A stretch of DNA of 64,000 nucleotides. Origin: Alkalihalobacillus trypoxylicola. Its GTDB lineage: Bacteria; Bacillota; Bacilli; Bacillales; Bacillaceae_D. Position 1 is the first letter of the stretch, and each line of letters begins with the position of its first letter. The stretch covers positions 124,001-188,000 of the forward strand of contig NZ_LTAO01000001.1 of NCBI RefSeq assembly GCF_001590785.1, given 5' to 3'. The notes under the pieces were generated by a model. It saw only the letters and a program-made list of their open reading frames with translations. It had not been told where the DNA came from and searched no databases. Made by a program: the position numbers and the translations under genes. Positions 1 to 11,678 of this stretch are shown piece by piece.

Positions 1-145
1 CTGCAAGAATATTAACATCCTCTTCCTCAACATTTTCAATGACATCCGCATCTGCCTCTAAACTATTCTCATTCTCTACGGTATTTTCGTTAACTCCACA
101 GCCTGTTAATACCATTAATACTATTATGAAATAAACGATTTTCAT
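1..145 (-). CDS. Lipoprotein, N-terminal part (runs off the window)
   Basis: The reading frame starts at the ATG complementary to 143-145 and leaves the window open. The first residues form a short hydrophobic signal ending in a lipobox (L-T-G-C), so the product is probably a lipid-anchored protein on the outer face of the membrane. The visible part after the cysteine is very acidic (many Glu, Asp and Asn), typical of a linker. An AGAGGATGG-type ribosome site precedes the start. Too little is visible to name a function. Confidence 0.7.
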   Translation of the reverse strand, partial: MKIVYFIIVLMVLTGCGVNENTVENENSLEADADVIENVEEEDVNILA

Positions 146-299
146 ATCAGTACTCCATCCTCTCTATTAAAACTCTACTCTTTCCTTACCCTTTCTTACT
201 AGCTTCTATGATTCTTTTTTGATTTTTTTTACGAATCGCCTCTAATATAGTACAATCAATGGTATAATTCATTTCGATTAACTATTTGGAGGATAATGA

Positions 300-1889
<1,590 letters not shown>

Positions 1890-1895
1890 AACCAT

Positions 1896-1937
1896 AAAAA
1901 ACAGAACTAAACTTTCAAGCTTACGTTCTGTTTTTTT
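1896..1937. terminator. Bidirectional terminator between the ABC-F and DedA genes
   Basis: The arms AACAGAAC (1900-1907) and GTTCTGTT (1925-1932) pair, and an inner TAA/CTT with AAG/TTA extends the stem. A runs on the left and T runs on the right let it work in both directions. The right arm overlaps the last codons of the convergent DedA gene. Confidence 0.85.
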
Positions 1938-2544
1938 TCATCTTATTTTTCCAACTAGCTTTTTTTAATCGTTCCTTTAAAACAAGTGCCATAATGACCA
2001 AACAGGCTAAAACCACTAAAGTGAGTATTAATTGTTCAACAAAAGAGGTCCAATCATTGATCGTTCTGCCATAATAAAATCCTAAAAAGAAATAGATTGA
2101 CATCCATACTAATGCTGAACTAAAGCTTATGAAAAAGAAGTTTATGTATTTGTACTTACTAAGTCCGATCGCAAAAGGAACGGCATGTCTAACAAAGGGA
2201 AAAAAATAGCTGAAAGCGGCTGTTTTTAATCCGTATTTTTCTAAGAGTTCATTTCCCTTCTGTGCTTTCTTTCTCCATTTCTGTTTTGAAGATGCAATAT
2301 GATTCATGTTAAGGCTGGTTTTGTGACCGAGGAAATACAAAAAGCTACCATGAAAAATAATCGCTAGAAATATCGTAATAAAGGCTGTTAAAGGGGTTAA
2401 AAAGCTATACGTAGCAAGATACCCGCCTGCCATAAGTAACACTTCATTTGGAACAGGGAAAATAAACAAACCAATAGCGAAAAGCAAAAAAAAGGCGATG
2501 TAACCATATTCTCTAATGTACATATATATGGTTGATAATTCCAT
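1921..2544 (-). CDS. DedA family membrane protein (VTT/SNARE-associated domain)
   Basis: A 207-residue protein with about five hydrophobic segments. It has the DedA signature FPVPNEVLLMAGGYLA near the N-terminus and the downstream FPFVRHAVPFAIGL motif with the conserved Arg. DedA proteins are thought to move phospholipids or undecaprenyl phosphate across the membrane. The frame is open to 2583, but a GATGGGAGA ribosome site lies just before the ATG at 2542-2544, so that start is preferred. The gene stands alone between two terminators. The exact substrate cannot be read from the sequence. Confidence 0.88.
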   Translation of the reverse strand: MELSTIYMYIREYGYIAFFLLFAIGLFIFPVPNEVLLMAGGYLATYSFLTPLTAFITIFLAIIFHGSFLYFLGHKTSLNMNHIASSKQKWRKKAQKGNELLEKYGLKTAAFSYFFPFVRHAVPFAIGLSKYKYINFFFISFSSALVWMSIYFFLGFYYGRTINDWTSFVEQLILTLVVLACLVIMALVLKERLKKASWKNKMKKNRT

Positions 2545-2605
2545 AATCGCTCTCCCATCATTTAAAATCAATATCTTTTTCATATTCTTCTCTAATACTA
2601 TTTTA

Positions 2606-2645
2606 CAAAAAAAACAAAAAAAGAGATAGTATTTGCTATCTCTTT
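2606..2645 (-). terminator. Intrinsic terminator of the 66-residue protein gene
   Basis: Stem AAAGAGATAG (2620-2629) with CTATCTCTTT (2635-2644) and a six-base loop. On the minus strand it is followed by a long T run (complement of the A-rich 2607-2620). Confidence 0.85.
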
Positions 2646-2650
2646 ATCGG

Positions 2651-2851
2651 TTAGTTTTGAAAATATTCTTTATAATAGCCACCTATTTTTCCCGTGTTAT
2701 CTATTACAAAATAAAATTCCTCTGTTTCATTTTTTAACTCGTAACTTTTTCCTTCAGTTAAAGAACCACTTACTTTATACTTTTTAGCATTTGTATGTAT
2801 ACATGTAACGCTTCGAATTGTTTTTGTATTTTCCCATTGGTGATGAATCAT
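2651..2851 (-). CDS. Small conserved protein, DUF6501-like
   Basis: A 66-residue soluble protein that starts MIHHQWENTKTIRSVTC and ends in a GKIGGYYKEYF block. From memory this matches a small conserved Bacillus family (DUF6501) of unknown function. The two-strand pattern with EFYFVIDNTGKIGGYY suggests a small beta-barrel fold. It sits alone between odhB and the DedA gene with its own terminator. No catalytic motif is visible. Confidence 0.75.
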   Translation of the reverse strand: MIHHQWENTKTIRSVTCIHTNAKKYKVSGSLTEGKSYELKNETEEFYFVIDNTGKIGGYYKEYFQN

Positions 2852-2983
2852 CTGCCATCTCGCCCTTCTCTCTTTTTAATCTACATATTTCTTTTATCTA
2901 TTTTAACAAACTTTTCTCATAAGCTCCAACACTATCCTTTAGAGAAGGTCTGGTTGGCATATTTATAAAAGAAAAAATTGTTT

Positions 2984-3022
2984 CAAACAAAAAGCAGCTT
3001 CTCTATTATAGAAAAGCTGCTC
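2984..3022 (-). terminator. Terminator of the odhAB operon
   Basis: Stem AGCAGCTT (2993-3000) with AAGCTGCT (3014-3021), plus an inner TCTA/TAGA pairing. The minus-strand T tail is the complement of 2984-2993. Confidence 0.85.
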
Positions 3023-3027
3023 TGCTA

Positions 3028-4281
3028 TTAACCTTCTAATAAAAGTGATTCTGGATCTTCTAACAATTCTTTGACTTTAACAAGGAAACTAACTGCTTCT
3101 TTACCATCTACAATACGATGATCGTAGGATAAAGCAATATACATCATTGGACGGTTTTCAAAATTTTCTTGGTCGATTGCAACTGGTCTCCACTGAATTT
3201 TATGCATTCCAAGAATTCCAACTTGTGGCGCATTTAAAATTGGTGTCGACATTAATGAACCGAATGTACCTCCGTTTGTTATGGTAAAGCTTCCACCTTG
3301 TAAATCATTCAAAGTTAATTTATTATCACGAGCTTTTCTTCCGAGCTCTCCAATTCCTTTTTCAATTCCCGCAAAGCTAAGCTTATCTGCGTCGCGGACT
3401 ACTGGTACAACTAGACCATTATCAGTCGAAACTGCAATACCAATATCATAGTACTGCTTCATTAAAATTTCGTCTCCTTGAATTTCAGCGTTAAGAAGAG
3501 GAAATTCTTTTAATGCTCCAATTACTGCTTTAGTAAAGAAGGACATAAAACCTAATTTTACTCCATTCTTATCTAAGAAAGCATCTTTACGACGTTTACG
3601 AACATCCATAACAGCTGTCATATCTACTTCGTTAAAAGTTGTAAGCATTGCTGCTGTTTGTTGTGCTTCAACAAGACGCTTAGCAATCGTTTGACGACGA
3701 CGTGTCATTTTAATACGTTCTACTGGTTTCCCGTCGTTCGAAGCAGGAGCTGATTTTGGAGTTGATGTCTTCTGTTCTGTGTTAGAAGCCTTCGGTTGAT
3801 TTTGGTAACTTTCAACATCTTGTTTACGAACACGACCAGTTGGGTCATTCGTAGAAATATCTTTTAAGTCAATTCCTTTTTCTCTAGCTAATTTACGAGC
3901 TGCTGGAGAAGCTAATGGACGTTCATCTGAAGAAGTAGACTCTTCGGACTTTTGCTCTTCTTTAGCTTCTGGCTTACTCTCTGTTTTTTCAACTTTATCT
4001 TCTTTTTCTTCTTCTTTACTGCTAGATTCAGAGCTTCCTTCTGTACCTTCATTATCGATTACAGCTATTACTTCTCCTACTTCGACTGTATCACCAGGTT
4101 CTTTTTTTAGTTCTTTAATAACACCAGAGTGCTCTGCTGTAATTTCTAAGTTTACTTTATCTGTTTCTAATTCTGCGATGTAGTCTCCTTGATTGACAAA
4201 TTCGCCGACTTCTTTTAACCATTGAGCAATAGTTCCTTCTGTAATTGATTCTGCTAGTTCAGGTACTTTAATTTCGATCAC
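3028..4281 (-). CDS. odhB: 2-oxoglutarate dehydrogenase E2, dihydrolipoyl succinyltransferase
   Basis: The 417-residue E2 core of the 2-oxoglutarate dehydrogenase complex, which transfers the succinyl group from E1 to CoA in the TCA cycle. Domains in order are an N-terminal lipoyl domain with the lipoylated Lys in [10 protein letters not shown] (about residue 43), a long Glu/Lys/Ser linker, an E3-binding domain ([18 protein letters not shown], about 122-160) and a catalytic acyltransferase domain ending with [12 protein letters not shown], which holds the active-site His. It starts 14 bases after odhA stops, with AAGGAGG upstream, so the two genes form an operon. The E3 component is not in this window. 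Confidence 0.97.
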   Translation of the reverse strand: MIEIKVPELAESITEGTIAQWLKEVGEFVNQGDYIAELETDKVNLEITAEHSGVIKELKKEPGDTVEVGEVIAVIDNEGTEGSSESSSKEEEKEDKVEKTESKPEAKEEQKSEESTSSDERPLASPAARKLAREKGIDLKDISTNDPTGRVRKQDVESYQNQPKASNTEQKTSTPKSAPASNDGKPVERIKMTRRRQTIAKRLVEAQQTAAMLTTFNEVDMTAVMDVRKRRKDAFLDKNGVKLGFMSFFTKAVIGALKEFPLLNAEIQGDEILMKQYYDIGIAVSTDNGLVVPVVRDADKLSFAGIEKGIGELGRKARDNKLTLNDLQGGSFTITNGGTFGSLMSTPILNAPQVGILGMHKIQWRPVAIDQENFENRPMMYIALSYDHRIVDGKEAVSFLVKVKELLEDPESLLLEG

Positions 4282-4295
4282 GACTTATGGCCTCC

Positions 4296-7145
4296 TTAGT
4301 TTTTGCGAGTCAAAGATTCTGTAATAATACGCTCTTGTTCTGTTCTATGAGCGATCGGACTTCCCTCAGCTGGACTTGAACGGAATGTTCTTCCTATATA
4401 ACTAAGGTTGACTTTATCTGGTGTAATATCACGAATTCGTGATTCCATAAACGGCCAAGCGCCCATATTCTTTGGCTCTTCTTGAACCCAAATTACCTCT
4501 TTCAAGTTTTTGAAACGTGCAAATAATTCACGGATAGGTCGCTTAGGAAATGGATATAATTCTTCCACTCTGGCAATATGTAGCCAGTCCCAATCCTTCT
4601 CTTCACTTTTTTCCATTTTTTCAGTGATATCAATAGATATTTTACCACTACATAAAATAATTCTTTCTACCTTTGTTACTTTTGTGCCCAATCCTTTCTG
4701 TTCAAGGACAGGAAGGAACTCACCCTCAGTGAATTCATCAGCAACCGATGTCGCATAAGGGTTTCTTAATAAACTCTTTGGAGTCATGATAATAAGAGGA
4801 CGAACAGAATCCTTTTTTAGGATGGCTGCTTGACGTCTTAAAATATGGAAATATTGAGCAGGTGTAGTACAGTTGGCAATCGTCCAGTTGTTCTCTGCAC
4901 CTAGAACTAAAAATCTTTCTACTCGCCCACTAGAGTGTTCAGGACCTTGACCTTCATGACCATGTGGAAGTAAAATAACAAGCCCTGATTTTTGGCCCCA
5001 TTTAGCTCTTCCCGCTGATATCCATTGGTCAAACATTACCTGAGCTCCGTTCGCAAAATCTCCGAATTGAGCCTCCCAGAGAACAAGCGTTTCAGGAGAT
5101 TGAACATTATACCCATATTCAAAGCCAACCACAGCTGCTTCAGATAATGGACTGTTATAAACAGCAAATGAAGCATCAGCACTTTTAAACTCTTTTAATG
5201 GAGTATATAGTTTATCAGAATCTTTGTCATGTAGGACGAGATGGCGCTGTACAAACGTCCCACGTTCAGAATCTTGCCCGGATAAACGAATTGGTGTGCC
5301 ATCAGCTAAAATGGACGCAAATGCAAGCACCTCTCCATGAGCCCAATCAACCTTACCGCCTTCATCAAAGCTTGAAAGACGCCTTTGTAAGATTTTACCG
5401 ATTTTATCATGAGCTTTAAAATCAGAAGGCCATTCTAATAGCTCTTCATTATATTTTGTTAAGTTGTCTAGTTCAACAGCTGTTTTTACTTTTGGTAATC
5501 CGTTTACAATAAAATCTGGTTGAGATATTTCAATACTATTATGCGCTTTATTCTCAGCCACTTGGTCATATTCGCTACGTAAATGCTCTAAGATTTCTTT
5601 GTCTAATTGATCGCCGAAGCCTTTTTCAACCACTCCAGAACTCTCTAAAAAGTCCGCATAAATTTTTCGAGCTGTTGGGTGTTTTTTTATAATAGTATAG
5701 GTTTCAGGCTGAGTCATGGAAGGATCATCTGTTTCGTTATGACCTAATCTTCTATAACCAATTAAATCAATTAAGAAATCCTTTTTAAAACGTTTTCGGT
5801 ATTGAAACGCTAAATGAATAGCTGCCATACAGGCCTCTGCATCATCCGCATTGACATGCAGAATTGGAATTTCAAATCCTTTAGCTGGATCACTTGCATA
5901 AGTTGTTGATCTTGAGTCATAGGTCTCAGTAGTAAAGCCGATGTTATTGTTCGCAATAATGTGAAGTGAACCACCTACTTGATACCCTGTTAAACGACTT
6001 AAATTTAATGTCTCGGTTACGATTCCTTGCCCAGGGAAAGCTGCATCACCGTGTATTAAAACGGAATATGCCTTTAATATTTCTTGCTCAGGATCACCTT
6101 TTGATGTTCTAACTTCTTGCGCTGCTCTTGCATAGCCTTCAACAATAGGACTAACGAACTCAAGATGTGATGGATTGTTAGCAAGAGTAACCGTTGCTTC
6201 CACTGTATTTTCTTCTTTTATTTGACGGTCTGCTCCTAAATGATATTTAACATCACCCGTCCAGCCATTAATTCCAGTTGAGCTTTCGGACGATGTATCT
6301 TTTTTAGGTGCATGTAAAAATTCAGAGAAAATCATACGATATGGTTTACCCAACGTATGGGTTAAAACATTTAATCGACCTCGGTGCGCCATACCAATCA
6401 TAATATTTTCAGTTCCCTCGTGAACAGACTCACGTACGGCTTCATCTAGCATTGGCACAAGTGTATCTAAACCTTCTATAGAAAATCGTTTTTGTCCGAC
6501 AAAAGTACGATGTATAAATTTTTCAAATCCTTCAACCGCCGTTAACCTTTTTAATAAATTAACTCTGGCAGTTTTTGATAGATTCGGTAAATACATACCA
6601 GACTCTACCATTTTATATAACCATTTTCTCTCTTCTTCATCCTGAACATGCCCAAATTCAAAAGCAGCACTTTGAGTATAAACTTGCTTTAAGTATTCAA
6701 TCGCTTCGAAACCGTTTTTAATATGCTCTGGCGCTTCAGGAATTAGCATTTCTACAGGCACTTGTCTTAAATCCTCTTCCGTTAAATCAAAACGACTTAA
6801 CGTGATTAAATCTCCGTTCGTTCTTTCTTTTAAAATTGGATGAACATCAGCAGCTAAATGCCCTTTTGTTCGGATTGTATCGGCTAAATTAACAGCACTT
6901 ACAACCTTCTTCATCATGTCCGTCCCTGCAGAAACATTTACCACTGGAACTTCTGCTGCGCTGAACCTTTCTTTCTCATCATCAGACGTAGGCGGAGGAC
7001 CTAACGTATCGAAGAGTTCTCTTAAATCTTCATCGACCGCGTATGGGTCTTTCGTATACTCCTCATATAGTTCAATCGCAACGCCAAGGTTTGGACCATG
7101 GAATCTTTTCCATGACTCGGCTGATTTGTTCTCCTTGCTGGACAT
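4296..7145 (-). CDS. odhA: 2-oxoglutarate dehydrogenase E1 (thiamine-dependent)
   Basis: The 949-residue E1 decarboxylates 2-oxoglutarate with thiamine diphosphate and passes the succinyl group to OdhB. Family motifs visible are [42 protein letters not shown] (cofactor and substrate region) and [13 protein letters not shown] in the C-terminal half. The N-terminus ([21 protein letters not shown]) is the usual E2-contacting leader. The length fits the family. The start has TAGGAGG upstream. The promoter and a cre-like site just upstream suggest CcpA repression when preferred carbon sources are present. Confidence 0.97.
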   Translation of the reverse strand: MSSKENKSAESWKRFHGPNLGVAIELYEEYTKDPYAVDEDLRELFDTLGPPPTSDDEKERFSAAEVPVVNVSAGTDMMKKVVSAVNLADTIRTKGHLAADVHPILKERTNGDLITLSRFDLTEEDLRQVPVEMLIPEAPEHIKNGFEAIEYLKQVYTQSAAFEFGHVQDEEERKWLYKMVESGMYLPNLSKTARVNLLKRLTAVEGFEKFIHRTFVGQKRFSIEGLDTLVPMLDEAVRESVHEGTENIMIGMAHRGRLNVLTHTLGKPYRMIFSEFLHAPKKDTSSESSTGINGWTGDVKYHLGADRQIKEENTVEATVTLANNPSHLEFVSPIVEGYARAAQEVRTSKGDPEQEILKAYSVLIHGDAAFPGQGIVTETLNLSRLTGYQVGGSLHIIANNNIGFTTETYDSRSTTYASDPAKGFEIPILHVNADDAEACMAAIHLAFQYRKRFKKDFLIDLIGYRRLGHNETDDPSMTQPETYTIIKKHPTARKIYADFLESSGVVEKGFGDQLDKEILEHLRSEYDQVAENKAHNSIEISQPDFIVNGLPKVKTAVELDNLTKYNEELLEWPSDFKAHDKIGKILQRRLSSFDEGGKVDWAHGEVLAFASILADGTPIRLSGQDSERGTFVQRHLVLHDKDSDKLYTPLKEFKSADASFAVYNSPLSEAAVVGFEYGYNVQSPETLVLWEAQFGDFANGAQVMFDQWISAGRAKWGQKSGLVILLPHGHEGQGPEHSSGRVERFLVLGAENNWTIANCTTPAQYFHILRRQAAILKKDSVRPLIIMTPKSLLRNPYATSVADEFTEGEFLPVLEQKGLGTKVTKVERIILCSGKISIDITEKMEKSEEKDWDWLHIARVEELYPFPKRPIRELFARFKNLKEVIWVQEEPKNMGAWPFMESRIRDITPDKVNLSYIGRTFRSSPAEGSPIAHRTEQERIITESLTRKN

Positions 7146-7195
7146 GTGACAAAAACCTCCTAGTTACTTTTAAGTCAAATCTTCAGAAGTTGCTA

Positions 7196-7209
7196 ATATA
7201 ACGCTTTCA
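7196..7209 (-). promoter_or_regulatory. Candidate cre (CcpA) site of odhAB
   Basis: On the minus strand the site reads TGAAAGCGTTATAT, which fits the cre consensus TGWAARCGYTWNCW at 13 of 14 positions. It lies 5 bases after the -10 box, over the expected transcription start, a position where CcpA blocks transcription. Assignment is by motif only. Confidence 0.55.
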
Positions 7210-7214
7210 TTCCT

Positions 7215-7243
7215 ATTTTATCATGTTTCCGTTTTTTGCTCAA
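7215..7243 (-). promoter_or_regulatory. Candidate sigma-A promoter of odhAB
   Basis: On the minus strand the -35 box TTGAGC (7238-7243) and the -10 box TAAAAT (7215-7220) are separated by exactly 17 bases. The odhA start codon lies about 70 bases downstream. Confidence 0.6.
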
Positions 7244-7881
7244 AGGTTATATGTTCAAATTCGTCGATTTGTGAAACGATTTTTTGAATGAATGATTTAA
7301 GTTACACAATATTGATGGAACATTATTCGTCTCATTAAAAGTTTAAATCTTTTTATTCTGAAAATCTAGTGATTTGTCATAAAATATTCTTATTTTTATA
7401 ACTTTTTTTAAGAATCGAGGTCATTTATAAAAAGAACTAATACTATTTTCATAAAAATAGATAATTACACATAAACAAACGTTGTTATTTTTATAAAATT
7501 ACATTATTTTTTTAAAATATTCTAAATAATTATGATACTACTTTCGATGCGTTTATTTTAATACTTTTCAGTCCATTCGATATTACAAAAAGGAAACTAA
7601 GTTCTTTCAAATATGATTATGTTTAGTAATTAACCTCTCTTTTTCAAATCATTTGTTCATTTACCATTCGTTCTTTTCAATTTTTCCGTTTTAATGGATA
7701 AATGTCTTTCAATTTCAGTGTTGTTTCATTTCTTGTCTTATATTTTTTTAACTATGATTCTTGTCATTTCATCAAAAATTAACGAATTCGCCATATTTCA
7801 TACTTATTTTTAAATGTGTTATTTTCATATTATTCTTTGTGTTTTATAATGAAACAAGATTATAAGAAAGGTGTCGACAAA
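7244..7881. other. Long AT-rich intergenic region
   Basis: About 640 bases separate the odhAB promoter from the transglycosylase gene. The sequence is very AT-rich with many T runs and no open frame with a ribosome site. No riboswitch, repeat or stable hairpin was recognised. Confidence 0.5.
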
Positions 7882-8490
7882 ATGATGAAATGGAAACGTT
7901 ACATCATTCTGTTCTTTTTCATTACCTTATTGCTTTTTATTATTGTTTTACGTATTGCGCCGACTGAAAAATGGCAAGAATTTAAAATGAAATCTTCTAT
8001 TAGTCAGCATGAAATACCTGAAGAATATATTGATTTATATCAAGAGGCGGCAAACGAATATCATATACCTTGGGAGCTTCTTGCCTCGGTTCACCGAGTT
8101 GAAACTATTTTTTCAACTATGGATCCCCTTGTTAGCCCAGTAGGTGCATTAGGACACTTTCAATTTATGCCTAGAACTTGGGTTGGCTGGACTTATCCAG
8201 GAGGAGATTTAGGCGAAATCGATGAAGATGTCGATATAACGGACCTTACACTTATTGAAGAGCATGGAGGATATGGTGTAGATGGAAACGGTGATGGTAT
8301 TGCAGATCCATTTGATATTGTAGATGCTGCCTATTCAGCAGCTAAATATTTATCAAAATATGGTGCATCTGAAGGGAATTATGAAGAAGCTTTATTTGCC
8401 TATAATAAAAGTGATGATTATGTAGAAGAAGTAATGATGTATTTTAATACCTATCAAGAAAATTATGAAACATTCACTCTTCAAGAGTAA
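7882..8490 (+). CDS. Membrane-anchored lytic transglycosylase (SLT fold)
   Basis: A 202-residue protein with one N-terminal membrane segment (about residues 7-25) and an external SLT-type domain that cleaves peptidoglycan glycan strands. The catalytic Glu is probably the one in LLASVHRVETIFS, and VGALGHFQFMPRTW is the usual GAxGxxQxMP block. The stretch GVDGNGDGIADPFDIVDAAY and the later ALFAYNKSDDYVEEV are also typical of this family. The frame is open from 7816, but the start at 7882 is chosen because AAAGGTG lies 8 bases before it. It may have a role in cell-wall turnover or germination. Confidence 0.88.
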   Translation: MMKWKRYIILFFFITLLLFIIVLRIAPTEKWQEFKMKSSISQHEIPEEYIDLYQEAANEYHIPWELLASVHRVETIFSTMDPLVSPVGALGHFQFMPRTWVGWTYPGGDLGEIDEDVDITDLTLIEEHGGYGVDGNGDGIADPFDIVDAAYSAAKYLSKYGASEGNYEEALFAYNKSDDYVEEVMMYFNTYQENYETFTLQE

Positions 8491-8524
8491 AAAAACAGAC
8501 CTTTTATAAGGGTCTGTTTTTTTA
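8490..8524. terminator. Bidirectional terminator, transglycosylase and MFS genes
   Basis: AAACAGACC (8493-8501) pairs with GGTCTGTTT (8511-8519), with A and T runs on the two sides. It serves two convergent genes, and the T run overlaps the stop of the MFS gene. Confidence 0.85.
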
Positions 8525-9697
8525 ACTGGCTGCTCTTAACGTCTTCTTTTTGATTTTTTGTTTGTATACATAACAAAAAGTGAATAAAGTCATGATAAAA
8601 ATCGAAACACCGACAAATTGATACGTAAAGCGAATCGTTTCGTTCCCCACAAGCCAACCAATAAAATCTAAAACAAGTGGTGAGAGAAATTGCCCTAAAA
8701 ACAACATGCTTGTGACAATTGCCATCGCTCTTACCGTTTTATTTCGAGGAACTAATTTAGTTACTCTATCCATAACGGTCGGCATGAGACTACCAAATCC
8801 GAAGCCGATTATACCAATGCCTAGCATTAAAAAAATGATGTGATAAGACCAACCCATAATCACAAATCCGATGCTCATTAGTAAAAGTTGAATAACTAAG
8901 AAATAGCCCTTCAACCAATAGGTTAGTTTAGATAAAAGCAACCCGGCAAAAAAACCTGTTGCTGTTCCAATCGAGATAACAATTCCGGCAAACTTTGAAT
9001 CCCCTAACCCTGTTTCCTGCATATATAAAGCTATATTAGCGGGGAGTGAATAAAAAGCAAGTAATAAAAAGAACATGGCCAAACCATAACCATAAACGGA
9101 TACAGGAAGTTTTGATTTTTTATTCATCATTGAAGCTTCCTCGTCCTTAGGTGTCGGAGGCAAAAAGAAAAATACTAAAAGGGCAACTATAATAGCAACT
9201 AAATACACAGAGAATGACATTCTCCAACTTATAGATGCTAAAAACCCAGAAGATATAAACAAGACGATCCCACCAAGATTATTAGCAGCACTTACCTGCC
9301 CCATTACCTTTGTACGCATAGCACCATCGTAAAAGTCAGCAACGATGCTTGTAGAAATCGGCATTAATAGCCCTACTCCAATTCCTAAAATAGCCCGAAA
9401 CAAAAGAAGCGTTTCTATAGAAGTAACGAGTCCTCCACAAAATCCGCCAATTACATAAAAAATTATACCGACTAAAACTAAATTTTTCTTTGTAAATTTG
9501 TTACACAAATAACTTGAAATAAATGTAAAAGGAATAATCATGACCGATGGAAGTGTTAAAATTAGTTTAATCATTGTTTCACTTGCATCTGGAAATGCTT
9601 TCGCAATATCAGCCAATGCTGGTGAAATAGCGGCACCAGCCATCACGGTCAAAAGTGAAATAGACAAAATCGCTATGCGAAGCGTATTAGAATTCAT
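8522..9697 (-). CDS. MFS transporter (drug:H+ antiporter-like)
   Basis: A 391-residue protein with about 12 hydrophobic segments and a central cytoplasmic loop (PPTPKDEEASMMNKKSK). Loop 2-3 has a variant of the MFS motif (SSYLCNKFTKKNLVLVG), and GIGVGLLMPISTSIVADFY resembles the DHA1 multidrug group. Its start has AAGAAGGG upstream. Export of a small molecule is likely, but the substrate cannot be told. It is transcribed alone. Confidence 0.85.
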   Translation of the reverse strand: MNSNTLRIAILSISLLTVMAGAAISPALADIAKAFPDASETMIKLILTLPSVMIIPFTFISSYLCNKFTKKNLVLVGIIFYVIGGFCGGLVTSIETLLLFRAILGIGVGLLMPISTSIVADFYDGAMRTKVMGQVSAANNLGGIVLFISSGFLASISWRMSFSVYLVAIIVALLVFFFLPPTPKDEEASMMNKKSKLPVSVYGYGLAMFFLLLAFYSLPANIALYMQETGLGDSKFAGIVISIGTATGFFAGLLLSKLTYWLKGYFLVIQLLLMSIGFVIMGWSYHIIFLMLGIGIIGFGFGSLMPTVMDRVTKLVPRNKTVRAMAIVTSMLFLGQFLSPLVLDFIGWLVGNETIRFTYQFVGVSIFIMTLFTFCYVYKQKIKKKTLRAAS

Positions 9698-9985
9698 TAA
9701 AACCCTTCTTTCTATTTGTATCCACTGCTAAATGGCATCACCTTTATTATTTTACACAATACACTCTTAAAAACTCAAGAAAAATATTTCGATTCACGAA
9801 ATATCATTTTTTTTTGAATTGCTAGATTTTTTGTTCCCTGCTTTTTTAGATGATATTGGGTGTTTCTAGCCTTTCCTTTTGGGATTTGTTAAAATAAATA
9901 ATGAAAATTCAGATGACCTAATCAATACATTTTTGCAGAATGTGTCATCTAAGCTTTCAAATTTTTGTAAAAAAGGATGATTATA

Positions 9986-11215
9986 TTGTCATTTGAAGAA
10001 AAATTAGAAAAATATGCAGAGCTTGCTGTTGAAGTTGGCGTAAATATTCAAAAAGATCAAACCTTAGTCATTAGAACCTCGCTTTTTGCCGCCCCTTTTG
10101 TACGCCTAATAACCAAAAAAGCTTATGAACTTGGTGCTAAACATGTACATATGGATTGGAGTGATGAGGAGGTAACGAAATTAAAATATAAGCTTGCACC
10201 AGAAGAAGCTTTTAATGAGTTTCCTCAATGGATTGCTGACGGCTATGAAAAAATGGCCGACCAAGGCGCTGCTTTTTTGAGTATCGCTGGAGCTGATCCC
10301 GATTTATTAAAAGGTGTCGATCCCAATCGTATTGCTGCTGCGAATAAAGCAAGTGGAATAGCAATGGAAGGCTTTCGTTCTTACATGACCTCCGATAAAG
10401 TCAGTTGGTCAATTGTTGCTCACCCATCTCACAAATGGGCTAAGAAAGTTTTTCCAGAATTAGATGAAGAGCAAGCGATGACAAAGCTTTGGGAAGCTAT
10501 ATTTTCTGCTACTCGTATGGATGAGGAAAATCCTGTAGATGCTTGGAAGAAGCATTTAGAAGTTTTAGATGAGAAAATGAACTCTTTGAATGAGAAAAAT
10601 TACCACGCCCTACATTATAAAAGTGAAGGAACTGACTTAACCATTGAGCTCCCTGAAAAGCATATATGGATAAGTGGGGGTAGTACAAACAAAGAAGGAG
10701 TTCCTTTCGTTGCAAATATGCCAACTGAGGAAGTTTTTACAGCCGCTAAAAAGAATGGTGTAAATGGAGTCGTTAGCTCCACAAAGCCATTGAATTATGG
10801 TGGAACTTTAATTGAAAATTTCAGTTTAACATTTAAAGATGGCGCAGTTGTTGACTTTACTGCAGAAAAAGGATACGAAACATTAAAAAGACTTCTTGAA
10901 ACCGATGAAGGTGCCAGGTATATTGGTGAAGTCGCACTAGTGCCACATGATTCGCCTATTTCAAATGCTAATATTGTCTTTTATAACACTTTGTTTGACG
11001 AAAATGCGTCCAATCATTTAGCACTCGGGAGTGCTTATGCCTTTAGTATTAAAGGTGGGAAAGAAATGAATAAAAAACAACTTGAAGAGAATGATTTAAA
11101 TACGAGTATTACCCACGTTGACTTTATGATGGGTTCAGCAACAATGGATATCGATGGTCTGAAAAAAGATGGTACAAGAGAGCCATTATTCAGAAAAGGA
11201 AATTGGGCTTTCTAA
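9986..11215 (+). CDS. Aminopeptidase, M29 family (AmpS type)
   Basis: A 409-residue cytoplasmic metalloaminopeptidase of the thermophilic aminopeptidase (M29) family, which removes N-terminal residues from peptides. Family blocks visible are GGTLIENFSLTFKDG, VALVPHDSPIS, HLALGSAYAF and HVDFMMGSATMDIDG, which carry the Glu, His and Asp metal ligands. An ATG exists at 9977, but it lies inside the ribosome site AAAAGGATG. The TTG at 9986 gives MSFEEKLEKYAELAV with proper spacing and is preferred. The gene is monocistronic with a terminator right after it. Confidence 0.93.
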   Translation: MSFEEKLEKYAELAVEVGVNIQKDQTLVIRTSLFAAPFVRLITKKAYELGAKHVHMDWSDEEVTKLKYKLAPEEAFNEFPQWIADGYEKMADQGAAFLSIAGADPDLLKGVDPNRIAAANKASGIAMEGFRSYMTSDKVSWSIVAHPSHKWAKKVFPELDEEQAMTKLWEAIFSATRMDEENPVDAWKKHLEVLDEKMNSLNEKNYHALHYKSEGTDLTIELPEKHIWISGGSTNKEGVPFVANMPTEEVFTAAKKNGVNGVVSSTKPLNYGGTLIENFSLTFKDGAVVDFTAEKGYETLKRLLETDEGARYIGEVALVPHDSPISNANIVFYNTLFDENASNHLALGSAYAFSIKGGKEMNKKQLEENDLNTSITHVDFMMGSATMDIDGLKKDGTREPLFRKGNWAF

Positions 11216-11251
11216 ATTCCTCCCTTTACCGTTTTCTTTTGTAATATAATA

Positions 11252-11282
11252 AACCGCCGGTTTGTACTGGCGGTTTTTTTCT
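11252..11282 (+). terminator. Terminator of the M29 aminopeptidase gene
   Basis: AACCGCC (11252-11258) pairs with GGCGGTT (11268-11274), an inner GT/AC adds to the stem, and a T run follows. Confidence 0.85.
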
Positions 11283-11385
11283 TTTAATATAAACCAACTT
11301 ATCGTCATTTCCTTATTTAGTTATGAAGCTTTTATGAGTGATTTTTGTATTTATGGTTACACTAACTAAAAAAGGAGGAATCAGT

Positions 11386-11625
11386 ATGACTACACCCTAC
11401 AATTGTCCGAGTTGCAAAACAAACCGAACGAGGTTTCATATCATTGAACAAGTAGCTCAAGCTGTTAAGTTGAATCCGGAAACAGGTGCGATAGTTGAAA
11501 AGTATGAAGCAAATGAATTACAGCCTTTTCATCTTCCTTACCAAGGTCCTTCTTTAAAAATACAATGCGGGGCCTGTGGTTTAATCGAAAACGAATCCAT
11601 GTTTTCAAGAAGAGCACAAGCATAA
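11386..11625 (+). CDS. Small zinc-ribbon protein
   Basis: A 79-residue protein with two CxxC pairs (YNCPSCKTN near the N-terminus and IQCGACGLIE near the C-terminus) about 50 residues apart, which probably bind one zinc. The middle part has no recognisable domain. The start at 11386 is preceded by AAAGGAGG at good spacing; an upstream in-frame ATG at 11338 has no ribosome site. The function is unknown. Confidence 0.75.
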   Translation: MTTPYNCPSCKTNRTRFHIIEQVAQAVKLNPETGAIVEKYEANELQPFHLPYQGPSLKIQCGACGLIENESMFSRRAQA

Positions 11626-11630
11626 AAGAA

Positions 11631-11675
11631 TCCATATTAAGACTTTTGAATTGTCTTAATATGGACGATTATTTT
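11631..11675. terminator. Terminator between the zinc-ribbon and esterase genes
   Basis: A 13-bp perfect stem, TCCATATTAAGAC (11631-11643) with GTCTTAATATGGA (11653-11665), lies between convergent genes. The T tail on the right is interrupted, so termination may be partial. Confidence 0.7.
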
Positions 11676-11678
11676 CGT